Of a stretch of DNA of 64,000 nt, positions 24,795 to 34,272 are shown piece after piece. This stretch comes from Enteractinococcus helveticum. Its GTDB lineage: Bacteria > Actinomycetota > Actinomycetes > Actinomycetales > Micrococcaceae. How positions within the stretch are numbered: position 1 is the stretch's first letter; each line of letters opens with the position of its first letter. Below the pieces are notes generated by a model. The model worked only from the letters and a program-made list of their open reading frames with translations. It ran no database searches and had not been told where the DNA came from. Location of the stretch: positions 1 to 64,000 of the forward strand of contig NZ_LXEY01000009.1 of NCBI RefSeq assembly GCF_001657475.1. Direction: 5' to 3'. The translations under genes and the position numbers were made by a program.

Positions 24795-25925
24795 TTATGC
24801 GCCGCTGGTGACAAGCACCTGCTGTTTATCGGTGCGGTAGTGTTCCAGCTTGTCTGCATCGATCTCGGCGCCAACCCCCGGCAGGTCGCGAACCGAGATG
24901 CGACCATCCACGATCTGAATTGGCTCAGCCAGCAGGTCATCCAACATATCTAAGAAGTTCGACAGTTCCCCGGCGCGGGCCGAGGTTGCGCGGTGGGCTG
25001 CACCAAAGGTTACGGTCGCTAGCGATCCCACCTGGGTGTCAATCTGGTTGCCCATGGTCACATCAACACCGAGCCCCGTGCACAGGCCAAGAATCTCGGT
25101 GGCCTCGGTGAAACCGGAGCGCGCAGTCTTGATGCAAATGGCATTGGCCCCACCGGAGAGCAATTCACGCGATGCATCCCCGGCGGTCGGAACCGACTCA
25201 TCGGCAACAATCGGAATCGGGGAGTGGTCCACCAGACGACGACGGCTCATGGCCTCTTTCGCGTCGCAGGGTTCCTCCAACATCGTCAGGCCCAAATCAG
25301 CCGTACGGCGCAGTACTTCCATCGCTTCATTGGCCGTCCAGCCGCGGTTGGCGTCAAGGTAAATTTCGACGTCGTCGCCCAGTCCTTTTCGCAATACATG
25401 GCAGGCCTCGATGTCCAGCGAGAGTGGACGGCGTCCGACCTTGAGTTTGAAGGTGGTGATGCCGTACTGCTCGCCGAAGCGCTGAGCCTCTTCGAGTAGT
25501 TCTTCGGCCGGTTTGAAGCCCAGCATGTGGCTAACGCGCATCGAGTCGGTGTAGCCGCCCAGTAATTTGTGCACCGGGGTCTGCAAGGCTTTGCCCATCA
25601 GGTCCCACAGGGCAATATCGACGGCACCTTTGGCCACCTGATTGTTGATGGTCCGGTGCAGCACGGCGTGGACTTTTTCGCGGTCGAAGGGGTCCAGCCC
25701 GACGATGTCGGGTCCGAAAACATCCTCAATGATCACTTTGATCGAAGTCTGTGTCTCACCGTAGGTGTATGGCCGTGGCGGGGCATCGGCGATACCGGTG
25801 ATCCCAGCATCGGTGTGGATACGCACCAGAATGTGGTCGGCGGTAGTGACTTCACCGGAGGCAAATTTCAGTGGATGCGTATAGGGAATCGCATACGGAA
25901 TTGCTTCGACGGCAGTGATCTTCAT
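24795..25925 (-). CDS. Enolase-superfamily enzyme, muconate cycloisomerase type
   Basis: 376 residues with the mandelate racemase/muconate lactonizing layout: an N-terminal capping domain, then the barrel with the KxK motif in TFKLKVGR near 158-160, metal ligands in YLDANRG, MLEEPCD and VADES, and the opposing lysine in CIKTAR. In the beta-ketoadipate pathway this enzyme closes cis,cis-muconate to muconolactone. A LysR gene is 16 bp upstream on the same strand and a muconolactone isomerase gene is about 2.8 kb away, which favours the CatB role over dipeptide epimerase. No catechol dioxygenase gene (catA) is in the window. Confidence 0.8.
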   Translation of the reverse strand: MKITAVEAIPYAIPYTHPLKFASGEVTTADHILVRIHTDAGITGIADAPPRPYTYGETQTSIKVIIEDVFGPDIVGLDPFDREKVHAVLHRTINNQVAKGAVDIALWDLMGKALQTPVHKLLGGYTDSMRVSHMLGFKPAEELLEEAQRFGEQYGITTFKLKVGRRPLSLDIEACHVLRKGLGDDVEIYLDANRGWTANEAMEVLRRTADLGLTMLEEPCDAKEAMSRRRLVDHSPIPIVADESVPTAGDASRELLSGGANAICIKTARSGFTEATEILGLCTGLGVDVTMGNQIDTQVGSLATVTFGAAHRATSARAGELSNFLDMLDDLLAEPIQIVDGRISVRDLPGVGAEIDADKLEHYRTDKQQVLVTSGA

Positions 25926-25941
25926 GTTTGCTCCATAGTTC

Positions 25942-26853
25942 TTATGCAGATTGAATGCTGTGGTTTTCTAAATTTCTGGTGGCCTCACGGGCCAATTCGA
26001 TAAACGAGGACAGCAGCGGACTGTCGTTGCCGGTTTTCCACGCGGTGCCCAGCCCCACGGTGACCTCTTCTTCAAGTGGTCGTACCGCGATCGACGAGTT
26101 CAGTGGGAATGATTGGGAACCGGGGACAAAACTCACGCCCAACCCAGCACTGACCAGCGCAATGAGTGTGGAGGTTTCGGTGGCTTCTTGAACGATGCGC
26201 GGCCGGAACCCGGCCTGGCGGGCCATCTCCGAAATCACCGAGAATACCGAGGAACTGCGGGGGTATCCCACGATGTCATCTTTAGCAAATGCTTTAATGC
26301 TGACCGGCCCGGCTTCCTGGGCCAGCTCGTGCTGTTGCGGCAGGACGGCGACCAGGCGGGTCTGCTGGATTTCATCAATACTGATCTCAGAGGATTGCAC
26401 CGGTGGCCGCAGAATAGCGACGTCTAGCCGGTTTTCTAATAATGCCTCTTCCATCTGTGGTGTGAGCTTTTCTCCAGCAACCTGGAGCCGGACCAGTGGC
26501 ATGCGCTCGCGGGCAACACGCACGATCTCTGGCATGAGCCGATAAGTTGCGGTGCCTGCGAAGCCCACGCGAAGAATACCTGCCGCGCCGCGGCCTACCT
26601 CGGCGACGTCGTGTTTGGTTGCCTCGACTTCGGCCAGAATCTGTCGAGCGCGTTCCATCAACAAGGCGCCTGCCTCGGTGAGTTCAACTTTTCTCGTCGT
26701 GCGTTCTAACAACAAAGTGTCGAGCTCGGCTTCGAGTTGTTTGATCTGGCTGGACAATGGGGGCTGAGCCATATGCAGGCGATCGGCTGCGCGGCCGAAG
26801 TGCTTTTCTTCGGCAACGGCGAGGAAGTACCGCAGGTGACGTAATTCGACCAT
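25942..26853 (-). CDS. LysR-family regulator (CatR/BenM-like)
   Basis: 303 residues beginning MVELRHLRYFLAVAEEKHFG, the signature of the CatR/BenM/CbnR branch, followed by AADRLHMAQPPLSSQIKQLE. It is transcribed with the muconate-cycloisomerase-like gene and divergently from the DASS transporter gene. Members of this branch respond to cis,cis-muconate. It probably controls both directions from the 270-bp gap at 26854-27123. Confidence 0.88.
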   Translation of the reverse strand: MVELRHLRYFLAVAEEKHFGRAADRLHMAQPPLSSQIKQLEAELDTLLLERTTRKVELTEAGALLMERARQILAEVEATKHDVAEVGRGAAGILRVGFAGTATYRLMPEIVRVARERMPLVRLQVAGEKLTPQMEEALLENRLDVAILRPPVQSSEISIDEIQQTRLVAVLPQQHELAQEAGPVSIKAFAKDDIVGYPRSSSVFSVISEMARQAGFRPRIVQEATETSTLIALVSAGLGVSFVPGSQSFPLNSSIAVRPLEEEVTVGLGTAWKTGNDSPLLSSFIELAREATRNLENHSIQSA

Positions 26854-27123
26854 GGTTTCCCTCCTCTACGATCCGTTAGCCGGTGAAGTTAGCTGTGATT
26901 GCGATGACATCAGGCTACGCCGGCCACCCATGACAAGTGAAAGACCTATTTCGATATAATTCATATGCTTAGCATATCAATGCAGGCCATTCTCGTACTT
27001 CTATATCTAGATCAAACGGTCTATGGTGAGTCAGGTCATCGCGTGAGGTGACTGTATGCATAAGCACTGCGGTCTTGAATAAGGGGCCGCGAAAAAACTC
27101 ACTACATCTATCGAAGAGGAACC

Positions 27124-28680
27124 GTGACTGCCACAAAACATCACGAAGTAACGGTGGACGCGCCTACCACCGGTTCGCAAGATGGCACCCAGGATGCGCT
27201 TGATCGCGCAACGAAGCGAAACTGGTGGCTGGTTGCGCTAGGTCCACTTGCAGCACTAGTTCTCGGCTTGATTCTGCCCGACTCGCTGAGCTTTGAAGGT
27301 AAGGCAGTGGCCGGGATCGCGTTGTGGATGGCGCTCTGGTGGATGACTGAAGCCGCGCCAATCCCAGTAACTTCATTACTGCCCCTTGCGCTATTTCCGA
27401 TATTCGGTATTGGCACCATGTCCGAAGTCGCAGCACCATACGCCAACACCGTCGTTTTTCTTGTCATGGGCGGCGTCATCCTTGGCCTCGCGACTGAAAA
27501 ATCCAATCTCCACATGCGTGTCGCGCTCTTTACGATCCGATTGGTGGGTACAAAGCCGTCGCAGATCGTGCTTGGGCTGATGATTGCCTCAGCCTTTATT
27601 TCCGCATGGGTCTCGAATACTGCCACCGCCGTGATCATGGTTCCGATCGCCGTTTCAATTCTGAATTTGGTGCGCACCATCGATCCAGACGCTGCCGGTA
27701 AGAAATTTGCGGCCTCGATGCTATTGGGCGTTGCATACGGCGTCACCATCGGTTCCACGGCCACACTTATTGGCCAGCCACCGATGGCTCTCATGAAGGG
27801 CTATCTGTTGGACTCCCATGGGATCGATATGGCCTTTGGAACCTGGATGCTTATCGGTGTGCCGTGGGCTATCGTCATGCTGTTGATTGCGTGGCTTGTT
27901 TTAACCAAAGTCGTGTTCCGTCCAGAAATTGATTCGCTACCAGGTGGTAAAGAACTCATTCAGGAGGAAATCGCAAAGCTCGGTAAAATGTCGACTCCAG
28001 AACGTCGGGTCGCCTGGATCTTCGCTGGTGCCATCTTCTTCTGGATCGCCGTACCATTCATTGCACCCATAGGTTGGGTTGCAGAGAACCTGCCATTTTT
28101 GTCTAGGATTGACGACGCTCAGGTGGCCATGGCTGCTGCTATTGCATGCTTCGTGGTGCCCGCAAACCGTGCCAAGGACGACAAGATGGGAATGCCGCTG
28201 CTTCGTTGGTCTGCAGCCAAAGAAATTCCTTGGGGCTTGTTGCTGTTGTTCGGTGGCGGTCTGTCCTTGTCCGCCATGTTCACTCAAACTGGGTTCAGTG
28301 AATGGGTTGGTGGACAAGTCTCGGGGCTGAGCTCGCTGCAGTCCTGGATGATCATCGTGGCAGTCATCGTGGTGAGCTTGGTGTTAACCGAACTGACTTC
28401 CAACACAGCAACGGCTGCAGCCTTCTTCCCAATCTTTGGCGCTGTGGCGCTGGGTGTGGGGATCGATCCACTGTTCATGACCATTGCCGTTACCTTGGCT
28501 GTCTGCTCCGCGTATATGCTGCCGGTTGCAACCCCGTCGAATGCCGTGGCCTTCGGGTCTGGTGAAATCACCATCAAGCAGATGGTACGTGCAGGTTTCT
28601 GGTTGAACGTGATTTCCATCGGTCTGATCATGCTGGTCATGTACACCCTGGTGCCATTTGTTTTTGGCGTTAGCCTGTAA
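27124..28680 (+). CDS. DASS/SLC13-family sodium:dicarboxylate symporter
   Basis: 518 residues with about twelve hydrophobic helices. Typical DASS motifs are MALWWMTEAAPIPVTSLLP, the SNTATAVIMVPIA hairpin motif near 160, and SNTATAAAFFPIF near 430. The GTG start has GAGGAA upstream. The family carries succinate, citrate or other dicarboxylates. Position between muconate-cycloisomerase/LysR and muconolactone isomerase suggests uptake of a dicarboxylic aromatic breakdown product such as muconate; this is inference. Confidence 0.87.
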   Translation: MTATKHHEVTVDAPTTGSQDGTQDALDRATKRNWWLVALGPLAALVLGLILPDSLSFEGKAVAGIALWMALWWMTEAAPIPVTSLLPLALFPIFGIGTMSEVAAPYANTVVFLVMGGVILGLATEKSNLHMRVALFTIRLVGTKPSQIVLGLMIASAFISAWVSNTATAVIMVPIAVSILNLVRTIDPDAAGKKFAASMLLGVAYGVTIGSTATLIGQPPMALMKGYLLDSHGIDMAFGTWMLIGVPWAIVMLLIAWLVLTKVVFRPEIDSLPGGKELIQEEIAKLGKMSTPERRVAWIFAGAIFFWIAVPFIAPIGWVAENLPFLSRIDDAQVAMAAAIACFVVPANRAKDDKMGMPLLRWSAAKEIPWGLLLLFGGGLSLSAMFTQTGFSEWVGGQVSGLSSLQSWMIIVAVIVVSLVLTELTSNTATAAAFFPIFGAVALGVGIDPLFMTIAVTLAVCSAYMLPVATPSNAVAFGSGEITIKQMVRAGFWLNVISIGLIMLVMYTLVPFVFGVSL

Positions 28681-28712
28681 TTGGTTAGCTCTCATCGTTG
28701 AAAGGACACCGC

Positions 28713-29009
28713 ATGTTATTTCTTGCACGCATGGACGTCGTCTTCCCGGAATCCATGGACGCCGCCACCAAGGCCGATTTCCAGGTTCGGGAGAAAGAAT
28801 ACTCGGGCAACCTGCAGCAGCAGGGCATCATGAAAGGCATCTGGCGAGTTGTTGGGGAATATGCCAACTACTCAATCTTTGATGTCGACGGCCACGATGA
28901 GCTGCATGAGATTCTGTCGGGCTTCCCGATGTTTGCCTACATGAACGTCAAGGTCACACCGTTGGCCAAACACCCCAATGCCACCACTGATGATTTCTTT
29001 GGCGCGTAG
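28713..29009 (+). CDS. catC: Muconolactone delta-isomerase
   Basis: 98 residues from the ATG at 28713 (GAAAGGA upstream). It begins MLFLARMDVVFP and carries WRVVGEYANYSIFDVDGHDELHEIL in sections, the standard muconolactone isomerase pattern with the conserved P-x-h and LP/FP-hxxh ends. The enzyme converts muconolactone to beta-ketoadipate enol-lactone. It follows the DASS transporter by 32 bp and probably shares its transcript. A strong terminator follows. Confidence 0.85.
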   Translation: MLFLARMDVVFPESMDAATKADFQVREKEYSGNLQQQGIMKGIWRVVGEYANYSIFDVDGHDELHEILSGFPMFAYMNVKVTPLAKHPNATTDDFFGA

Positions 29010-29027
29010 TTCAAGATAGACAGGCTC

Positions 29028-29070
29028 AAAGCTCGGAGTGACGGTCGGTAGATCGTTGCTCCGAGCTTTT
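29028..29070 (+). terminator. Terminator after muconolactone isomerase
   Basis: AAAGCTCGGAG (29028-29038) pairs with CTCCGAGCTTT (29059-29069) followed by T and CTAT. It separates the transporter/isomerase transcript from the esterase gene. Confidence 0.75.
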
Positions 29071-29169
29071 CTATATGCTGAAGACAAAGAAGTTGTTCTG
29101 ACAGTTGGGATCTGTCCGGGCTGCTGGGCTACCGCTTCATCTATTTCAGTCGATGAAAGGGTTTTCGTC

Positions 29170-30120
29170 TTGGCAAAGCTTGATTTTTCATTCCGTCTTC
29201 TTAGTCCTCTGCTGCGAAGGTTCTCTCTGGCGAGGAAGACGAGAGAACAGCTTCTACGCGACCAGCAAAGAGGAATAAGCCACAGCTTTTTTGTCGACTT
29301 GTTGATTGGTAATGTCGTGGAAGGCGTGACGACGCGCGACGGCTGGGTTAAAGGTGCAGCTGGGCCGATCGAGATGAGAATCTACCGCGCTGATTGCACC
29401 ACGGGTGATCGTCTACCGCTGGTCATTTTCCTGCACGGGGGCGGTTGGGTATCAGGTAAATTTGTCAGTCATGATTGGCTGGCAAGCAGCCTTGCTCGGC
29501 AGTCCAAAAGTATTGTGATATCTCTAGCTTATCGACTAGCGCCCGACCATCCCTGGCCCGCCGCTGCCGAGAATGCTTATGCGGGAATGATCGATGTGGT
29601 GCAACGAGCCGATGCATTTGGGGCAGATAGTTCGCGAGTTGCTGTTGTTGGCGATAGCTCCGGCGGTAACCTGGCCGCAGTGATAGCTCTGATGGCTCGA
29701 CATCGCAAAGGACCCAAAATTTCCTTTCAGGGGTTGATGTACCCCGCTACCGATCTGATGCTTGAGTCACCGTCAATTGACGCTCATGACGATGCACCAA
29801 TCTTGACGAAGGCAGATGTCATCGCAGTGGTGGATCACTACCTCAACGGTGCTGACGCATCCGACCCGTATGTCTCGCCCCTCCGCGCAAACAGCCATAG
29901 TGATCTCCCGCCAGCTTTGATTCAAGTCGCCGAATACGATCCCCTGCGCGATGATGGGACCCGCTATGCGGCTGCGTTGCAAGCAAGTGGTGTGCCCGTG
30001 CGCCTAACTACGTATGTAGGACAGCCGCACGGATTTATCTCGTTTCCGCATATGAGCAGTGCAGCATCGCAAGCCATAGCAGAGATGGCCGCTGAGCTCC
30101 GGGTGGCATTGAGCAGTTAA
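29170..30120 (+). CDS. Alpha/beta hydrolase, hormone-sensitive-lipase (HSL) family
   Basis: 316 residues from the TTG at 29170, with GAAAGG nine bases upstream; the open frame begins at 29038, inside the terminator hairpin, which makes the longer start unlikely. HSL motifs are HGGGWVSGKF (oxyanion hole), VVGDSSGGNLAA (nucleophile Ser), AEYDPLRDDG (Asp) and VGQPHGF (His). The family hydrolyses short-chain carboxylic esters. No clear operon partner; an aryl-ester role is possible but unsupported. Confidence 0.8.
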   Translation: MAKLDFSFRLLSPLLRRFSLARKTREQLLRDQQRGISHSFFVDLLIGNVVEGVTTRDGWVKGAAGPIEMRIYRADCTTGDRLPLVIFLHGGGWVSGKFVSHDWLASSLARQSKSIVISLAYRLAPDHPWPAAAENAYAGMIDVVQRADAFGADSSRVAVVGDSSGGNLAAVIALMARHRKGPKISFQGLMYPATDLMLESPSIDAHDDAPILTKADVIAVVDHYLNGADASDPYVSPLRANSHSDLPPALIQVAEYDPLRDDGTRYAAALQASGVPVRLTTYVGQPHGFISFPHMSSAASQAIAEMAAELRVALSS

Positions 30121-30197
30121 TATCGACGGCGTGATGGTCAGCGTTGTCTTGTCGCATGCCAGCTCAACGCAACACGGCTGTGCAGGTATGGTGCCCG

Positions 30198-30398
30198 ATG
30201 CGGGTTATTTTCCAAAGACATTTCAGGCGGCCGTTGGTTCATGCACGCTCCTGGATTCGGACCGCAGTCACCGGTGACGAATTGTTCGACGAATTGCCAA
30301 TGGCCCTTGACACCGACACACAACTTAATGAGATGATCGTCACACATCTTGTTGCGCATAGTGCAACAATACGAGCTAGCGGTGGTGGTAACCCATGA
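30198..30398 (+). CDS. Possible small protein upstream of the Rieske ferredoxin
   Basis: An open frame (66 residues from ATG at 30198) ends with a TGA that overlaps the ferredoxin ATG (ATGA), an arrangement typical of coupled genes. The product (IFQRHFRRPLVHARSW..., then ALDTDTQLNEMIVTHLVAHS) has no recognised family and the ribosome site is poor. It may be real or chance. Confidence 0.2.
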   Translation: MRVIFQRHFRRPLVHARSWIRTAVTGDELFDELPMALDTDTQLNEMIVTHLVAHSATIRASGGGNP

Positions 30399-30742
30399 GT
30401 TTGAAAGTTTGTCGTCTCAGTGAACTGACCCCAGGTGAGGGGCTTCGGATTGAGTCGGTGAGTCCGCCCATTGCCGTGTTCCTCACGGATGAGGGAACGG
30501 TGCATGCAATTGATGACACCTGCACACATCAGGACGCATCCTTAGCTGCAGGCTGGGTCGAAGACTGCAAGGTTGAATGTCCGTTACACGAAAGCTCGTT
30601 TTGCCTACTCACGGGCCAAGTGGATCAACCGCCCGCCAAACAGCCAGTCCGTGTTCATACCGTTGAAATTCACGGCGACGACGTAGTGGTCGAATTATCC
30701 AAAGAAGCCCCGAATCTGCCACCAGGAGTGACTGTGCCATGA
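30395..30742 (+). CDS. Rieske-type [2Fe-2S] ferredoxin
   Basis: 115 residues with the Rieske cluster motifs DDTCTHQDASL (C-x-H) near 46 and ECPLHESSF (C-x2-H) near 64. It resembles the BphA3/NdoA-type electron carriers of multicomponent ring-hydroxylating oxygenases. It overlaps the reductase gene downstream by 4 bp. It would pass electrons from that reductase to the oxygenase at 32033. Confidence 0.9.
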   Translation: MSLKVCRLSELTPGEGLRIESVSPPIAVFLTDEGTVHAIDDTCTHQDASLAAGWVEDCKVECPLHESSFCLLTGQVDQPPAKQPVRVHTVEIHGDDVVVELSKEAPNLPPGVTVP

Positions 30743-31941
30743 ATGCCCCAGCAGCTAATCTTTCGTCACAGGGCACGCTGATCATCGTTGGGGCAGGGTT
30801 GGCCGGTTATCACGTAGCACGGCAAGCTCGACAACAAGGTCACACCGGAGCCATCAGTATCATCGGCGACGAGCCTCGACCCGCTTACGATCGTCCCGCT
30901 TTGAGTAAGGCATTCCTCAATGGAACCGTGAACTTCGAAGACTTGCATCTTGATGACCCAGCTAATCCACTCGAGGTGACCTGGCACAGTGGGTCTGGTG
31001 CGGTTGAACTGTCGACCGAGCCCCTCGGTGTGCTCACCGCAGATGGTACTTTCCACGCTGGCGACAACGTCGTCATCGTGACTGGTGCAGAGGCTCAGCG
31101 GCTCCCGTCCTTTGGGCGCAGTGGCGGTGCATTTGTATTGCGGAACGTCGAAGACGCGTTAGCTTTGCGGGAGCGCATGATTGAAGGCCAGCGCATTGCC
31201 ATGGTTGGTGGCGGGTTCTTAGCACTGGAAGCCGTCAGTACCTTCATTGATCGAGGTGCCGCCGAAATTACGATCATTGCCAATGAACAGTTTCCCGGCG
31301 AAGCGCGGTTGGGAACATCCGTAGCACAAGCGATTCGAGGACTACACGAAAAGCGCGGGGTGGCCTTTGGACCGTCCGTCTTTGCGCATTCCGTGACCGA
31401 CATCGAAGATGGCAGTCAGGTGCTGAACCTGACGAATGGAGACACCGTCCAAGCGGACATCATTGTGTGCGCGATCGGTGCTACTCCGGCGACTCGCTGG
31501 CTGCGCGACGGGGATCTGGCGTTAGATCCGTCCGGTGCCATATTGTGTGATGATTTCGGGTTTACCGGCATCCCGGGCGTCTGGGCAGCCGGCGACTGCT
31601 CGCAATGGACCTCGCAAGCCGCTGGACTACGACCCATTGGCCAATGGCAAGAGGCCGTGGAACAAGCAGGCATCGTTGCCGCAGCGATCATGGGTGCACC
31701 ACCGGTGCCGTTCCAAGAGCCGTATTTTTGGTCCGAACAGTATGACGTGATGATCCAGGGTGCTGGACGCATCGCGCAATCTAATGAAGTGCACGTGCTC
31801 GACGGTTCCATCGAAGACGGCGATCTCTTAGTGAGTTACCGGTTGGACGGCGAAGAGATTGGCATCCTTGGCATGAACCGAATGCGTGAAGTCAAACGCT
31901 GGCGAAAAATGCGGACGGCGCGCGCATTGGCCACTGCATAA
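30739..31941 (+). CDS. FAD-dependent ferredoxin reductase of the Rieske system
   Basis: 400 residues. The N-terminal FAD motif is IIVGAGLAGYHVARQAR near 14-30, the NAD(P)H motif MVGGGFLALEAV near 155, and the second FAD motif GIPGVWAAGDC near 280. The PDRPALSK string near 50 is typical of the BphA4/HcaD/rhodocoxin reductase family. It is co-transcribed with the Rieske ferredoxin and lies 91 bp before the oxygenase gene. Confidence 0.9.
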   Translation: MNAPAANLSSQGTLIIVGAGLAGYHVARQARQQGHTGAISIIGDEPRPAYDRPALSKAFLNGTVNFEDLHLDDPANPLEVTWHSGSGAVELSTEPLGVLTADGTFHAGDNVVIVTGAEAQRLPSFGRSGGAFVLRNVEDALALRERMIEGQRIAMVGGGFLALEAVSTFIDRGAAEITIIANEQFPGEARLGTSVAQAIRGLHEKRGVAFGPSVFAHSVTDIEDGSQVLNLTNGDTVQADIIVCAIGATPATRWLRDGDLALDPSGAILCDDFGFTGIPGVWAAGDCSQWTSQAAGLRPIGQWQEAVEQAGIVAAAIMGAPPVPFQEPYFWSEQYDVMIQGAGRIAQSNEVHVLDGSIEDGDLLVSYRLDGEEIGILGMNRMREVKRWRKMRTARALATA

Positions 31942-32032
31942 CCAATCCAACCGTAACTTTTTCCCAGGTCATTCTTTTGCACCTCAGGGTGCCTATTAGC
32001 CACGCCCAAAAACTTATGAGAAAGGCTGCTCC

Positions 32033-33235
32033 ATGATCATTGACTCCCTTGACGCTCCAGCGCCGGGCTCCTCCTTGTTGCCGACACCTGCCGGAGATGT
32101 CTACACCGACCCCGAAATTTTCCGACTTGAACAACAAAATATTTTCGAAACCATGTGGAACTGCGTGCTACGTGTCGATTCCTTGGCCAGTGCTGGGGAA
32201 TGGAAGACCGTGACGGTGGGCCGCGAAGAGATTATCGTGGTCCGCACGAGGAAAGCCGGAATTCAGGCGTATTACAACGTGTGCCGTCACCGTGGCATGA
32301 GAGTTTGCACCACTAGTGAAGGTAAAAATAAAACCCTGCAGTGCGGTTACCACGCGTGGACCTATGCGCTCGAAGGAGACCTCGTTGCGGCACCGAATCT
32401 GACCTCCATGCCGGATGTAGACCGGCAAGAATATGGTCTCAAACCAGTACAAGTGCGCGAATGGTTGGGCTACATTTGGGTGTGCTTGGCTGACGAGCCG
32501 CCGTCGTTTGAAGACACCGTGCTCGGGGAGGTGCGCACCCGGTTTGGTGAAGTCCAATCCATCGATAACTACGGTATCGAGAACCTCAAGCTCGGAGAAT
32601 CTAAAACCTATGAGGTCGAGGCGAACTGGAAGCTGATCATCGAGAACTTCATGGAATGCTATCACTGCGCAACGATTCACCCGGAACTGACCGAGGTCAT
32701 TCCAGAATTCGCCGACGGGCTAGCCTCCCAACGCAAAAACGGTGAGATTCATGGTGCAAGTTTTGGTAGTGATATCGAAGGGTTCACCGTAGACGGTTCC
32801 AGTGGCGTAACAGCACTGCCCGCCATCGCACCCAGCCAGGATCGCAAGTACTACGCGATCACCGTCAAGCCACAAGTCTTTATCAACACTGTGCCGGACC
32901 ATGTGATTATTCATCGAATGTTTCCACAGTCTGAATCCCGGACCACCGTGATCTGCGATTGGCTATTTTTGCCCGAAGTTGTCGAACAGGGCATGGATAT
33001 TTCCAAGTCGGTGGAGTTATTCCATCGTGTCAATCAGCAAGATTTCGAGGCGTGCGAGTTGACCCAACCCTCCATGTCGTCCAAAGCCTACAACCGTGGT
33101 GGGGCTCTGGTTCCGAGTGAACACCACATTGAAGAGTTCCATCAGTGGTGGAACGAGACGATGGGATATCAGCGGGCTGGCGCTACTGAAAGCCCGATGA
33201 CCACTTCTGGTGGCTCCGTCACAACTGACCAATGA
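32033..33235 (+). CDS. Rieske oxygenase alpha subunit, glycine-betaine/quaternary-amine demethylase type
   Basis: 400 residues. The Rieske motif is CRHRGMRVC...CGYHAWTY near 85-110, and the mononuclear iron site is NFMECYHCATIHPEL near 205-219, with His and His as ligands and Glu in the bridging position. Glu instead of Asp here, and the C-terminal GALVPSEHHIEEFHQW, are features I associate with the quaternary-amine group (choline, carnitine and glycine-betaine monooxygenases such as GbcA). The neighbouring BCCT transporter and PurU fit demethylation of a betaine. Stachydrine or carnitine are alternatives. Confidence 0.82.
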   Translation: MIIDSLDAPAPGSSLLPTPAGDVYTDPEIFRLEQQNIFETMWNCVLRVDSLASAGEWKTVTVGREEIIVVRTRKAGIQAYYNVCRHRGMRVCTTSEGKNKTLQCGYHAWTYALEGDLVAAPNLTSMPDVDRQEYGLKPVQVREWLGYIWVCLADEPPSFEDTVLGEVRTRFGEVQSIDNYGIENLKLGESKTYEVEANWKLIIENFMECYHCATIHPELTEVIPEFADGLASQRKNGEIHGASFGSDIEGFTVDGSSGVTALPAIAPSQDRKYYAITVKPQVFINTVPDHVIIHRMFPQSESRTTVICDWLFLPEVVEQGMDISKSVELFHRVNQQDFEACELTQPSMSSKAYNRGGALVPSEHHIEEFHQWWNETMGYQRAGATESPMTTSGGSVTTDQ

Positions 33236-33244
33236 GTTCGATCC

Positions 33245-33282
33245 GACGGGAGGCGACTGCACTGCGGCGGTCGCCTCCCGTC
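33245..33282. terminator. Perfect hairpin between the oxygenase and purU genes
   Basis: GACGGGAGGCGAC (33245-33257) pairs with GTCGCCTCCCGTC (33270-33282) around a 12-base loop. It lies directly after the oxygenase stop codon. It could terminate part of the transcription or protect the upstream mRNA end; no U-tract follows. Confidence 0.55.
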
Positions 33283-33313
33283 GTCATTCCTGTCCCCTTC
33301 GAAAGGCTCCACC

Positions 33314-34228
33314 ATGTCTACAACCATTGCTCTGCCAGTTTCCTCATCCTCAGCAACAGCTCTACTACCCACGGATCACGGGTTAGTGGTCACCGTAGAA
33401 TGTCGCTCCACGCTCGGAGTGGTCCATGCGGTGAGCGGAGTGTTGCTGGAACACGGCTACAACATTATGGAACTTCACCAGTTCAACGACATCCGCGATG
33501 AACGCTTCTATTTGCGTATCCATGCCGAACCAGGACTCGAGACGGCCTCGCCAAAGTCTGAAATAGCACGAGGATTCCAGGACCTCGCTGCACAGTTCGG
33601 TATGACCTGGCAACTGCGTGACGCAACCACTCGGACCCGTACTGTGGTCATGGTTTCGAAATTCGAACACTGTCTTAACGACCTGCTCTTTCGCACCGCA
33701 AAAGGCGAGCTACCAATAGATATCGCCGCGGTGGTATCGAATCACTCAGATCATCAACGTCTCGTCGAGTGGCATGGCATCCCGTTCTTTCACATCCCGG
33801 TAACTCCAGAGACCAAACCCGAAGCCGAAGCGCAGCTGATCGAATTAGCGGAGCGGATGGACGTGGAACTGGTCGTGCTTGCTCGGTACATGCAGGTACT
33901 CAGTGATGAACTGTCTACCCGTTGGCAGGGAAGGGTGATCAATATTCATCATTCTTTCTTACCAAGTTTCAAAGGGGCAAAGCCCTATCATCAAGCGTTT
34001 GAGCGCGGCGTCAAGACGATTGGTGCCACCGCGCACTATGTAAACTCTGAACTCGATGAAGGCCCAATTATTGCTCAGCGAGTCACCGAGGTCGATCACG
34101 CCTATAGTCCCGAAGCCCTCGCGGCAGTCGGTCGGGAAACGGAATGCAAAGCTCTATCGGAGGCAGTGCGTTGGCACGCTGAAAGCCGTGTATTCCTTGC
34201 CGGAGCCAAGACGGTTGTCTTGAAGTAA
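33314..34228 (+). CDS. purU: Formyltetrahydrofolate deformylase (PurU), copy 1
   Basis: 304 residues: an N-terminal ACT domain (VVTVECRSTLGVVHAVSG) and a C-terminal formyltransferase-like domain with VLARYMQVLSDEL, the INIHHSFLPSFKGA segment holding catalytic Asn and His near 209-211, and Asp in ELDEGPI near 248. PurU hydrolyses 10-formyl-THF to THF and formate. Glycine-betaine catabolic clusters often include purU, since demethylation feeds C1 units into folate. It is about 55% similar by eye to the second copy at 45074. Confidence 0.9.
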   Translation: MSTTIALPVSSSSATALLPTDHGLVVTVECRSTLGVVHAVSGVLLEHGYNIMELHQFNDIRDERFYLRIHAEPGLETASPKSEIARGFQDLAAQFGMTWQLRDATTRTRTVVMVSKFEHCLNDLLFRTAKGELPIDIAAVVSNHSDHQRLVEWHGIPFFHIPVTPETKPEAEAQLIELAERMDVELVVLARYMQVLSDELSTRWQGRVINIHHSFLPSFKGAKPYHQAFERGVKTIGATAHYVNSELDEGPIIAQRVTEVDHAYSPEALAAVGRETECKALSEAVRWHAESRVFLAGAKTVVLK

Positions 34229-34272
34229 GCCGTGGCTCAGCAAACCACAACCGAATACGTGACGGAGATGAG

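Noticed and set aside
29038-29169. N-terminal extension of the HSL esterase to a GTG at 29038
   Set aside because: That codon is inside the terminator hairpin 29028-29070 and lacks a ribosome site; the TTG at 29170 has one.
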